In this document: one piece after another, positions 24,186 to 32,194 of the stretch
Position numbering within the stretch: position 1 is the stretch's first letter
Layout of the letters: each line of letters opens with the position of its first letter
Assembly (NCBI RefSeq): GCF_007859935.1
Contig: NZ_SJPO01000001.1
Span: 434,001-498,000 of the forward strand
DNA length: 64,000 nt
Direction of reading: 5' to 3'
DNA from: Posidoniimonas polymericola
GTDB lineage: Bacteria; Planctomycetota; Planctomycetia; Pirellulales; Lacipirellulaceae
The notes under the pieces: model-generated
The model's database searches: none
Seen by the model: only the letters and a program-made list of their open reading frames with translations
Told to the model about the DNA's origin: nothing
Position numbers and translations under genes: made by a program

Positions 24186-25412
24186 ATGTGCCAACGTGTC
24201 CTAAACTGTGTGCTCGCCCTGGTTATCGGCCTGGGGCCGATCGCCGGCTCCCGTCCCGCCGCCGCCCAGGGCCCCAGCGGAACATCGTGCTGCGGCCAGA
24301 CCTACCGCGTCGAGTGCCAGACCGTCTACGACGAGAAGCAGGTCACCTGCTACAAGACCACCTACGAGACCGTCTGCGAAGAGCGGCAGGTGGTCCACAA
24401 AATCCCGACCTACGAGACCCAGTACCGCCAACGCACCTACAAGGTGATGAAGCCGGTGCAGGAGACCTCCATGCGCGAGGTCCGCTACACGGTGCAGCGG
24501 CCGGTCTACGAGACCCACTACCGAGACGCCAGCTACAACCAGGTCCGCAACGTCGTCGAGACCTCCTACCGCGACGAGTGCTACTCCGTGCAGCGGCCCG
24601 TCTGGGAGACCAGCGAGCGCACCGAGCGGTACGTCGTGCAGCGGCCCGTTTGCGAGACCGTCTACAAGCCGCAGGTGCGGACCGTGATGCGCCCGGTCAC
24701 GACCTTCAAGACCGACTACGTCGACCAGGGCTGCTACGTCAACCAGGTCGCCGTGACCCCGGGCACGACCTCCGGGCCGCGGCTCCGCTGGATGAGCCCG
24801 CAGCAGACGGTCGACCCGGCCACCGGCGTCGTGCAGACGGTGCGTCCCGGCCTGGCGTGGGTCAACCAAACCACGCCGCCGCAGCAGCACGTGCAGCAGG
24901 TCTGGAAGCCGAACGTCGTGGCGGTGCAGAAGCCGGTCGTGACGATGGTCGCCCAGCAGGTCACCGAGAACGTGCCCGTGCAGGTGCAGCGGATGGTCTC
25001 TGAGGTGCAGTGCCGCAAGGTGCCGGTCCGGGTCTGCCGGATGGTCACCGAGCAGCTCACCCGCAAGGTGCCCGTGCAGACCTGCCGCCAGGTGGTCGAG
25101 CGGATTGAGCGGAAGGTTCCCGTCCGGGTCTGCCGGATGGTTAATGAGCAGCGTGTCTGCAAGGTGCCCCACACGACCTGCAAGATGGTCGCCGAGGAGC
25201 GGGTCGAGAACATCCCGGTGCGGGTCTGCAAGATGGTCGAGAAGGTCGAGACCATCCGCACCCCGCGCGTGATCACCAAGAAGGTGCCGGTGACCTACAC
25301 CTACAAGGTGCCCCGCACGGTGACCTACCGCGTGCCGATCGAGGAGCCGTGCTGCGACACGTGCGCGTCGGTCGAGGCGCCGGTGGATAACCTGTTTGCA
25401 ATGCTCCACTAG
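24186..25412 (+). CDS. secreted Cys/Tyr/Val-rich repeat protein (YTV-like)
   Basis: A 408-residue protein. The ATG at 24186 gives a signal peptide (MCQRVLNCVLALVIGLGPIA, cut after AAA/Q). The first half has repeats of about 20 residues with Y-E-T and Y-x-V-Q-R-P-V (RYTVQRPVYETHYRD, CYSVQRPVWETSERT). The second half repeats V-P-V-R-V-C-R-M-V-x-E and similar at about 16-residue spacing. The end has VPVTYTYKVPRTVTYRV. This fits the YTV-type envelope proteins described from Rhodopirellula. The even Cys spacing suggests disulfide cross-linking in the cell wall (inference). Confidence 0.82.
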   Translation: MCQRVLNCVLALVIGLGPIAGSRPAAAQGPSGTSCCGQTYRVECQTVYDEKQVTCYKTTYETVCEERQVVHKIPTYETQYRQRTYKVMKPVQETSMREVRYTVQRPVYETHYRDASYNQVRNVVETSYRDECYSVQRPVWETSERTERYVVQRPVCETVYKPQVRTVMRPVTTFKTDYVDQGCYVNQVAVTPGTTSGPRLRWMSPQQTVDPATGVVQTVRPGLAWVNQTTPPQQHVQQVWKPNVVAVQKPVVTMVAQQVTENVPVQVQRMVSEVQCRKVPVRVCRMVTEQLTRKVPVQTCRQVVERIERKVPVRVCRMVNEQRVCKVPHTTCKMVAEERVENIPVRVCKMVEKVETIRTPRVITKKVPVTYTYKVPRTVTYRVPIEEPCCDTCASVEAPVDNLFAMLH

Positions 25413-25594
25413 GCGGCGCCTTCCCCCTAAGCTGCCCGATAGATGCAATCGGTTCGTCGTGCCGAGTGCAGGGCCGCCGTGGGGCCCCTCTTACCGCTCT
25501 GCGCATTGACTTCGCGCCCTGCCTGCGCGACACTGCTAGGCCTCTCAGTAGTCGCCCATTGAAGGAGACTAGGCCCTCAGCGAAGCCAGGACGG

Positions 25595-26611
25595 ATGACG
25601 CTTCTTACGATCAACGGCACGGACCGCAGCGACGCGGCCGATCCTTCGGCCCGCTACAGCGCTTCGGTGCTCGCCCACGCGGCCGGCGTCAGCGAGGCGG
25701 CCGTCCGCCGCTGGACGCGGCGGGGCTACCTGCGGGCGGTGGTCGGTTCTCGCGGCGCCCCCGGTTACGGCTTTGTTGAGGCCCGGGTCGCGCGCACACT
25801 GGCCAGGCTGACGTCGGCCGGCATGTCGCTCGATCAGGTCGACCGCGTGGTCGACCGGCTCACCGAGTCGGCGCCCGCCGGATGCCGCCCGCTCGCCGAG
25901 TGGGATATCGCCCCGCACGGGGACACGGTTGTCGTGCTCTCGGACGGTCGGGCCCGGGACCCGGCCGGCCAGCTGATGATGGAGTTCGACCGCCCCGCCG
26001 GGCCCGCCTGTTGGTCCGACGACCACCACCCGTCGGTGCTGCCGTTTGAGTCGATGGCAGCCGATTGCGACAGCGGGCTGCCGTTCGATCCGGACGAGGT
26101 CCGCGACGAGGCGACCGAGCTGCTCGAGCAGGGCGACTACCTGCTGGCCGAGCAGATGTTCCGCTCGCTGTTGCTGGCGGGCGAGGGCGAGCCGCTCGAC
26201 CACCTGGCGCTTGGTGAGTGCCTGAGCCGCCAGGGCGACCTGTCTGCCGCCCGCGAACGGTACGCGGTCTGCTTGGAGCAGGACCCCGATTCGCTGGCCG
26301 CACGCCTCAGCCTGGGGGGCGTCTACCAGCAATTGGGAGAGTGGGAATTGGCCGCGGGAGCGCTGGAGGGCGTGCTGGCCCAGGCGGACGATTGCGTCGA
26401 CGCGTTGATCCCGCTTGCCGAGGTATACGACCAATTGGGGCGGGAGGAAGAGGCCCAGGGCCTCCGCCGCCGGCTGCTGCGACACGCCCCCGAGGGGCCC
26501 TGGGCCGCCGAGGCCCGCGCCCGCCTTACCGAGCCGTGCGACGCCGCCGACGATCAGGCCGCAACGGCCCCCGAGGTTGAAAATCCCTCCGGTTTCCCTA
26601 TTCTGCAGTGA
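25595..26611 (+). CDS. MerR-type HTH fused to TPR repeats
   Basis: A 338-residue protein. Residues 20-95 look like a MerR-type winged helix (YSASVLAHAAGVSEAAVRRW, TRRGYLRAV, then ARLTSAGMSLDQVDRVVDRL). A linker of 80 residues is followed by three to four TPR-like units (LLEQGDYLLAEQMFRSLLL, CLSRQGDLSAARERYAVCLE, YQQLGEWELAAGALEGVLA, YDQLGREEEAQGLRRRLL). The protein probably binds DNA and a partner protein. The ATG at 25595 is preferred since upstream codons are in the 3' region of the YTV gene. This architecture recurs in planctomycetes; its target is unknown. Confidence 0.8.
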   Translation: MTLLTINGTDRSDAADPSARYSASVLAHAAGVSEAAVRRWTRRGYLRAVVGSRGAPGYGFVEARVARTLARLTSAGMSLDQVDRVVDRLTESAPAGCRPLAEWDIAPHGDTVVVLSDGRARDPAGQLMMEFDRPAGPACWSDDHHPSVLPFESMAADCDSGLPFDPDEVRDEATELLEQGDYLLAEQMFRSLLLAGEGEPLDHLALGECLSRQGDLSAARERYAVCLEQDPDSLAARLSLGGVYQQLGEWELAAGALEGVLAQADDCVDALIPLAEVYDQLGREEEAQGLRRRLLRHAPEGPWAAEARARLTEPCDAADDQAATAPEVENPSGFPILQ

Positions 26612-26692
26612 TCGTGAGCCGGGGCGAGCCAGGCGGACCGCCCCCACAGCGCTGACACGAGGCGCTAGAACGAGGCTGAGACTAGAGCACCT

Positions 26693-28123
26693 ATGGGCGA
26701 AGTCCTATTCCAGTACAAGCGGGTCGACCCCACCACCTGGGCGTACCTTTCGTCGCTGCTCGCGATTGCGTTGTTCTTTAAGTTCAATCGCTTCTGGAGC
26801 GTGCGCAACTTCGACCTGCTGCTGGTCATCCTGCTCGCGCCCGGGCTGCTGTGCATCAAGCTCGGCCTGGAGAAGAACGCCACCGGCGCCGACGGCTTCG
26901 GCATCGAGATGTTCGGCTACATCTGGCTGTTCTCGGTCAATGCGTTGCTGCTCCTGCGGATGCTGCTCGACTCGGCGATGGTCCGGCGGCCGCTGCTGGA
27001 GTCGAACCTGACGGTCGGCGGGCTGAGCTTCCTGACGGCGTCGCTGCTGCTGTTCCTGACCGCCAACGTCATCAACGGCACGCCGGAGAAGGCCGACATC
27101 TTCGCCGCGCAGCGGGCCGAGCACGTCCGCAACGTCGAGACCTCGGACGTCGAGAACCGGGTGCTCGAGACCCACGGGCCCGGGTTCACGCTGTTCTTTT
27201 TTTTGCCCCACATCTCGACCCAGACGGTGATGGGCAACGAGCCGGTCGCCCCGGCCGAGTCGTCCGACGGTCTTGGGGACGGTTTCAATGACGGGGCCCC
27301 CGGGGGCGACGCATCTGCCGAGCAGTCCGGCGACCAGCCGCCGCCGATCTCAACCGCGCAGCGCGTCACCGCCAAGATCATGGCGATCTTCTCGCAGATG
27401 ATGATCGTGCTGGGGATGGTGCTGGTCGCCGCGCGGCACTTCGACAACATGCGGATGGGCATCGCCGCCGCGACGCTCTACCTGCTGCTGCCCTACACCG
27501 CGATGTGGACCGGCGCCGTGACCCAGGCGCTGCCCGGCGCGCTGCTGGTGTGGGCCGTGCTGTGGTACCGCCGCCCGCTGGTGTCGGGCGCCCTGATCGG
27601 GGCGCTGTGCGGCAGCATCTACTACCCGATTTTCCTGACGCCGCTGTGGATCGCGTTCTACTGGAACCGCGGCCTGGCCCGGTTCCTGATCGGGTTCGGC
27701 GTGTCGATCGGCGTGCTGGTGGTGGTGCTGCTGTTCACGTCGTTCGACGTGACCGGCTTCCGGCCGGACGTGTTCACCGACCGCCTGACGCAGATGTTCG
27801 GGGTGTTCTGGCCGCGGATGGACGACCAGGACGGCGTCTGGCACTACTGGAACGCGGTCTACCGGCTGCCGGTGATCATGACCTTCCTGTGCCTGAGCGT
27901 CAGCTTCCTGGTGTGGCCGTCGCAGAAGAACCTGGGGACGCTGCTGTCGTGCTCGGCGGCGCTGATGATCGGCACGCAGTTCTGGCACGCCCACTCCGGC
28001 GGCATGGCCCTGGCGTGGTGTCTGCCGGTGATGCTGCTGACGATCTTCCGGCCCAACCTCGAGGACCGCGTCGCGGTTGACGTGGTGTACGGCAGCCGCG
28101 GGAGCCGCACGAAGGCGAGCTAG
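26693..28123 (+). CDS. polytopic membrane protein, possibly glycosyltransferase-related
   Basis: A 476-residue protein with about ten hydrophobic segments (for example LLLVILLAPGLLCIKLGL, LTASLLLFLTANVI, SQMMIVLGMVLVAA, ARFLIGFGVSIGVLVVVLL). A polar stretch between about 185 and 235 (Gly/Asp/Pro-rich) interrupts them. The topology and the central AATLYLLLPYTAMWTGAVTQ remind me of GT-C-type membrane glycosyltransferases, but no catalytic Asp motif could be defined. It stands 81 bases after the MerR-TPR gene on the same strand. Function unproven. Confidence 0.75.
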   Translation: MGEVLFQYKRVDPTTWAYLSSLLAIALFFKFNRFWSVRNFDLLLVILLAPGLLCIKLGLEKNATGADGFGIEMFGYIWLFSVNALLLLRMLLDSAMVRRPLLESNLTVGGLSFLTASLLLFLTANVINGTPEKADIFAAQRAEHVRNVETSDVENRVLETHGPGFTLFFFLPHISTQTVMGNEPVAPAESSDGLGDGFNDGAPGGDASAEQSGDQPPPISTAQRVTAKIMAIFSQMMIVLGMVLVAARHFDNMRMGIAAATLYLLLPYTAMWTGAVTQALPGALLVWAVLWYRRPLVSGALIGALCGSIYYPIFLTPLWIAFYWNRGLARFLIGFGVSIGVLVVVLLFTSFDVTGFRPDVFTDRLTQMFGVFWPRMDDQDGVWHYWNAVYRLPVIMTFLCLSVSFLVWPSQKNLGTLLSCSAALMIGTQFWHAHSGGMALAWCLPVMLLTIFRPNLEDRVAVDVVYGSRGSRTKAS

Positions 28124-28168
28124 CGGCAAGCCCGCGATGCTGCGTAGCGCTTGGGAGTAACTGAAGGC

Positions 28169-28229
28169 GGAAGCCATCAGGTAGGCGGCGGCCCACGCTG
28201 CGGGGCTCGAATCCCGCGGGCTTCCGCCA
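28169..28229 (+). pseudogene. possible truncated tRNA-Sec-like fragment
   Basis: The 61-base stretch begins GGAAGCC and ends GGCTTCCGCCA, the typical ends of bacterial selC (acceptor stem, G73, CCA). A TCGAATCCC T-loop-like stretch and a D-arm-like AGGTAGGCGGC are in the correct order. The anticodon arm and variable loop are absent, so it cannot be functional. It might instead be a chance palindrome of the GGAAGCC...GGCTTCC repeat type seen at 18963 and 53738. Confidence 0.3.
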
Positions 28230-28243
28230 GCGGTTACCCCGAT

Positions 28244-28630
28244 CTACGCCGAGGCAAAGTCGCCGGGGCTGATCCCTAGGTCGACGATGCTGCACGCGAC
28301 GATCGGGTGCAGGCCGAGCGCCTCGGCCCGTTCGACCACCTCGGGGGCGTCGGCGCCCGGGTTGAGCCAGAACTCGCGGCAGCCCTTGGCGGCGATTTCT
28401 TCGAGCAGGCCAAGGGTAACGTCCGGCGGCAGGTAGACGCTGATGCGGTCGAGGCTCTCGACCGGCACGTCGGCCAGTGTGCAGTACGTCGTCAGGCCCT
28501 CGATCTGGCCCCCCTTCGGGTTCACGGGGTAGACCTCGTAGCCCTGCCTCTGGTGGGCGCGGACCGACTTGTTGCCGTACTTGGATCGGTTGCTGCTCGC
28601 TCCGAGAATCGCCGCGGTTGGTTTGGGCAT
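28244..28630 (-). CDS. CoA-binding domain protein (YccU-like)
   Basis: A 128-residue single-domain protein with a Rossmann fold: AAILGASSNRSKYGNKSVRA (N-terminal strand and loop), YEVYPVNPKGGQIEG, DRISVYLPPD and EFWLNPGA. This matches the CoA_binding domain family of succinyl-CoA ligase alpha-subunit type, with YccU-like length. It is probably cytoplasmic. The ligand is inferred to be CoA or an adenine nucleotide. The stop of the longer gene upstream lies 3 bases away, so the two genes form a unit. Confidence 0.9.
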   Translation of the reverse strand: MPKPTAAILGASSNRSKYGNKSVRAHQRQGYEVYPVNPKGGQIEGLTTYCTLADVPVESLDRISVYLPPDVTLGLLEEIAAKGCREFWLNPGADAPEVVERAEALGLHPIVACSIVDLGISPGDFASA

Positions 28631-28633
28631 CGG

Positions 28634-29836
28634 TTACTCGTCACGTCGGAGGTCGACCACCTGGGTAGTGGTCCGATTGGCCAGCCACCTGCGCCACGCC
28701 TGCTCGTCGTAGCCGAAGTTCTCGCCGGTCATCTGGACCAGCGCGGTCCTCACCTCGGGGTTGCGGAGGTCGCGTCGAATAACCTCCGCCTTGCCGTTGC
28801 CGAACGTGAACCCGCCGCGAGAGTCCATGCCGATGTTGGTCTCGCCGGGGGCGTCCGGCCCGGCCTTGAACTCGTGCGTGGTGATCAGCGCGCCGATCAA
28901 GGCGCCCAAGGTCTCTTCGGCGCCCAGCATACCGAGGGCCGCGCCGGCGCGGTTGACGATCGGGTTGCTCGCGCTGCTCAGCGAGCGGGTGTAGATCTCG
29001 GCCAGGCCCGGGCGGTTGGCCTTGATCAAATGCTCCAGGCAGGTGACGCGTTCCTCGTGCCGCTGCGAGTTGAGCGACAGCGTCGCCAACGCCTGCACGG
29101 TGGCGGGGTGGTCGATCTGGGCGGCCGTGGCGATCAGCAGGTCGCGGACGTCGAGGTTTTGTTCTCGGCTCAGCAGCCGCACCAGGGCCGAGGCGGCCGC
29201 CGGGTTGCGGAGCTGCTGGAGCTCCTCGGCGGCCATCATCGCCTCCTGCGGCTTCGACGACCCGAGGTCCCGCCGCCAGCGGGCGAGCTGCTTCTTCCAG
29301 TTGACGGCCAGCTCGGAGCCGCGCTCGCTGCGCTGCAGCAGCTCGACCTCCTGCGGCGTGCGGTAGCGCCCGTCGTAGCGAACCAGGCCGCGCGACTCCA
29401 TCAGCTCGTCGCGGGTCATCCACTTGCCGCGGTGCACGCTGTAGCCCAGCAGCTGCCGCGCTTCTTCGTGGTTGGGGTCGAGCTCGATGACCCGCCGGGT
29501 GTGGACCTTGGCCTCGTCGTCCAGCCGGTTCGTGCGGCACCACTTGGCGAGGTCCCAGTTGGCCTCGGCGGTGTCGGGCACGGTTGCGGCGCGTTGCTGG
29601 TAGGTCGAGGCCTCGGCCGATTGTGGGATCGCACTCCGCACGTCCGATCGGTTGAGCGTCACGCGGCCGCCGCCGGCGAGCTCGAGGTAGATCTTGTCGC
29701 GGTCGCCGTCCTCTTGATTGACCAGCTGCCCGACAAGCCGGCCGCCGCTCTCGAGCACCACCACGTCAGCGGCGGCTGCGGTGGCGAGCAACGCCAGCAA
29801 CGACACGACCAGCAGGGGGCGGGGGGCAGAAAGCAT
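28634..29836 (-). CDS. secreted HEAT/TPR-type repeat protein
   Basis: A 400-residue protein with a signal peptide (MLSAPRPLLVVSLLALLATA, cut before DVVV). The N-terminal part (VVVLESGGRLVGQLVNQEDG) is a small beta domain; a TPR-like region follows (ANWDLAKWCRTNRLDDEAKV). A helical HEAT-like array runs from about 180 to 320 (EAMMAAEELQQLRNPAAASA, LLIATAAQIDHPATVQALAT, LGMLGAEETLGALIGALI). The C-terminus has RRWLANRTTTQVVDLRRDE. This combination is common in planctomycetes. It lies 3 bases upstream of the CoA-binding gene. The role is unknown, likely protein binding outside the membrane. Confidence 0.82.
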   Translation of the reverse strand: MLSAPRPLLVVSLLALLATAAAADVVVLESGGRLVGQLVNQEDGDRDKIYLELAGGGRVTLNRSDVRSAIPQSAEASTYQQRAATVPDTAEANWDLAKWCRTNRLDDEAKVHTRRVIELDPNHEEARQLLGYSVHRGKWMTRDELMESRGLVRYDGRYRTPQEVELLQRSERGSELAVNWKKQLARWRRDLGSSKPQEAMMAAEELQQLRNPAAASALVRLLSREQNLDVRDLLIATAAQIDHPATVQALATLSLNSQRHEERVTCLEHLIKANRPGLAEIYTRSLSSASNPIVNRAGAALGMLGAEETLGALIGALITTHEFKAGPDAPGETNIGMDSRGGFTFGNGKAEVIRRDLRNPEVRTALVQMTGENFGYDEQAWRRWLANRTTTQVVDLRRDE

Positions 29837-29993
29837 GCGACAGGCAGTGGGGGAGGGCGACTTGTCGAGAGGGCGGGTCGTGGGCGGGCGGGGCGTTCTC
29901 TATTATAAGGGCCAGCCGCGACCGCTGGCGACTATTTCGTCGCCGGCGGTCCGATTCAATCCGCATATCCTGTGCAGCCGAACCCGCCTAGCG

Positions 29994-30548
29994 ATGGACA
30001 CCCCACCGAACGAGCCCGCGGGTCCGCCCGCTGGGTCGGGCGACTCGCCAGTTAGTCGTCACCGGGCCGAGGGCCCCGCGAGTCTCGCCTGCGCGGTGGT
30101 GACCGTTTCCGACACCCGCACCGAGGCCGACGACCGCGGCGGCGGTGCAATCCTGGAGCTGTTGGCGTCTTCCCCCCATCGGGTGGCCGCGCGGCGGATC
30201 ATCCCCGACGAGCCGACGGTCATCAACGATGCGATCTGCGCGTTGGTCGATCAGCCCGACATCGACGCGGTGCTGCTGACCGGCGGCACCGGCATTGCGC
30301 CCCGCGACCACACGATCGACGTCGTCGAGCGGCTGCTCGACAAACGCCTGCCCGGCTACGGCGAGTTGCTGCGGATGCTCAGCTACCAGCAGGTCGGCTC
30401 GGCCGCGATGCTGAGCCGCGCTACCGCCGGCGTCGTCGGCCAGACCATCATCCTCACCATGCCCGGCAGCCCCGCCGCGGTGCGGCTCGCGATGCAGGAG
30501 CTGATCCTGCCAGAGCTGGGGCACCTCGTGAGCCAGGCCCGCGGGTAG
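29994..30548 (+). CDS. moaB: molybdopterin-binding protein (MoaB/Mog family)
   Basis: A 184-residue protein. The molybdopterin-binding motif LLTGGTGIAPRDHTIDVV and the C-terminal ILTMPGSPAAVRLAM are characteristic of MoaB/Mog, which act in molybdenum cofactor synthesis. The first strand CAVVTVSDTRTEADDRGGG also fits. The ATG at 29994 gives a short disordered leader of about 25 residues; earlier in-frame codons overlap the divergent gene. MoaB and Mog cannot be separated by these motifs alone. Confidence 0.9.
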   Translation: MDTPPNEPAGPPAGSGDSPVSRHRAEGPASLACAVVTVSDTRTEADDRGGGAILELLASSPHRVAARRIIPDEPTVINDAICALVDQPDIDAVLLTGGTGIAPRDHTIDVVERLLDKRLPGYGELLRMLSYQQVGSAAMLSRATAGVVGQTIILTMPGSPAAVRLAMQELILPELGHLVSQARG

Positions 30549-30576
30549 CACGACCCGTCCCGATTGCCCCGATCAG

Positions 30577-30645
30577 CCCACGGCGCCAGCCGTGAGACTG
30601 CCCAACGGGTTGGTCCCATGGCTGGCGTCACGGGCCGTTCAGTGC
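30577..30645. repeat. palindrome, family E copy 1
   Basis: CCCACGGCGCCAGCCGTG at about 30577-30594 faces an imperfect complement (CATGGCTGGCGTCACGGG near 30618-30635). A better copy is at 44158-44246. The 252-base gap between the MoaB and nuclease genes shows no gene. Confidence 0.7.
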
Positions 30646-30800
30646 CTGCGGGCTGGCGGCGCCGCCGGCTGACGACTTCGGTTGCTAGCACGCTGGGGAT
30701 CGATCTTGCCCCGGTGTCGAGGGTTGCCTAAGCTCCCCGCTCGCGCGCCGGATTGCGCGCGGTGAATGCCATCCCACGCCCGTGCCCAAGGAGGGGCGCC

Positions 30801-31916
30801 GTGCAACGTCTACTCATGCTCGCGATGCTTAGTGCGCTGCTGGGTGGCGGGTACATGTTCACGCAGGGGATGAGCGTCGGCGACCTGCAGAAGGTCGTCT
30901 CGGCTGGCAAGCAGGCCGCGCAGCAGTACTCTTCCAATGGCCAGGGCGGCGGCCAGCCGGCCTACCAGCCGCAGTCCCCGCCGCCGATGTCCCCCAGCGC
31001 GGCCGGCTACGTGCCGTCGCAGCCGGCGGCGGGCTCGACCATCCGCATCGGCAGCTACAACATCGAGAAGTTCGGCGACAAGAAGGCGAGCAACCCGTAC
31101 GTCATGCGGACCCTCGGCGCGATCGTCAAGAACCTCGACCTGGTCGCGATCCAGGAGATCACCACCCAGGACGAGTACTTCATCGACAAGTTCCTGGAGC
31201 AGTACGTCAACAACACCGGTCGGCGGTACTCCCGTGTGGTCGGGCCGCGGCTCGGCCGCAGCTCCTACAAGGAGCAGTACGCGATCCTCTACGACACCAA
31301 CACCATCGAGTTCAACCCGCAGCTCAACTACACGCTGCAAGACTACGACGACCTGCTGCACCGCGAGCCGCTGGTCGCGATGTTCCGCGCCCGGGCGGCG
31401 CCGAACCCAGACGACCGCTTCAGCTTCGTGATCATCAACGCGCACACCGACCCCGACGAGACCGCGCAGGAGTTCGACGCGCTCGCCCAGGCGTACCTGG
31501 CGGTGCAGCGGAGCAGCGTCATTGGCGGCCAGCAGGAGGACGACATCATCCTGCTCGGCGACCTCAACACCAACGTCCCCGCGGCCAGCCCGTACCGCAA
31601 CGACCCCGGCAGCCGCAGCCTGCGGCCCTCGGACCTCGGCGGGCTGGGGCGGTTGTCGTACCTGTACCCCGTGATCCGCAACCAGGCGACCAACACGTCG
31701 GGCAGCAAGCTGAACGACAACCTGCTGATCCACCGTGGCGCGACGGTCGAGTTCACCGGCCGCTCCGGCGTGATCGACGTGCAGGGCGTGTGGGGCCTGA
31801 GCCCCGACCAGGCGCAGCTGGTGTCTGACCACCTGCCGGTGTGGGCCGAGTTCAGCGTCTTCGAGAGCGGCGCCCCCGGCCGCATGGCGACCCGGCCCGT
31901 GCAGCCGACGCGGTAA
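30801..31916 (+). CDS. secreted or membrane-anchored endonuclease/exonuclease/phosphatase family protein
   Basis: A 371-residue protein. The GTG at 30801 is chosen because AAGGAGG lies 7 bases upstream; a start at 30753 lacks one. A hydrophobic N-terminal helix (LLMLAMLSALLGGGYMFTQG) and a Pro/Gln-rich linker lead to a DNase I-like domain. It has IRIGSYNIEKFG, VAIQEI, IINAHTDPDE, LLGDLNTN and VSDHLPVWAEF, which hold the metal and phosphate-binding residues (Glu, His/Asp, Asp/Asn, Asp/His). It is probably a nuclease at the cell surface or in the periplasm. The substrate is not known. Confidence 0.9.
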   Translation: MQRLLMLAMLSALLGGGYMFTQGMSVGDLQKVVSAGKQAAQQYSSNGQGGGQPAYQPQSPPPMSPSAAGYVPSQPAAGSTIRIGSYNIEKFGDKKASNPYVMRTLGAIVKNLDLVAIQEITTQDEYFIDKFLEQYVNNTGRRYSRVVGPRLGRSSYKEQYAILYDTNTIEFNPQLNYTLQDYDDLLHREPLVAMFRARAAPNPDDRFSFVIINAHTDPDETAQEFDALAQAYLAVQRSSVIGGQQEDDIILLGDLNTNVPAASPYRNDPGSRSLRPSDLGGLGRLSYLYPVIRNQATNTSGSKLNDNLLIHRGATVEFTGRSGVIDVQGVWGLSPDQAQLVSDHLPVWAEFSVFESGAPGRMATRPVQPTR

Positions 31917-32194
31917 CGCGGTGCGTCAACCGCGCCGACGCCCTCCTAGTCTCGTCCGCTCGGCGGGGCTTTTCTCGGTCAGACCACACGCTACAGGCCG
32001 AGGGTTGGCCTCGCGATCGATCGCGTTTGCGGCTTACGACTTGCGATTGAATACCGGCCCGAGAGGTGGCTGTTTTATGCCAAGAACCGGTTGGCGGATG
32101 ATTGTCTTGGCGTTGCGCCCGTGCTAGTTTCGTGGCGCTACCGCGGTGGTCGATCTTTTCTGAAGTCCGCATCTGTAACCGGGAGGTTCCTGCC

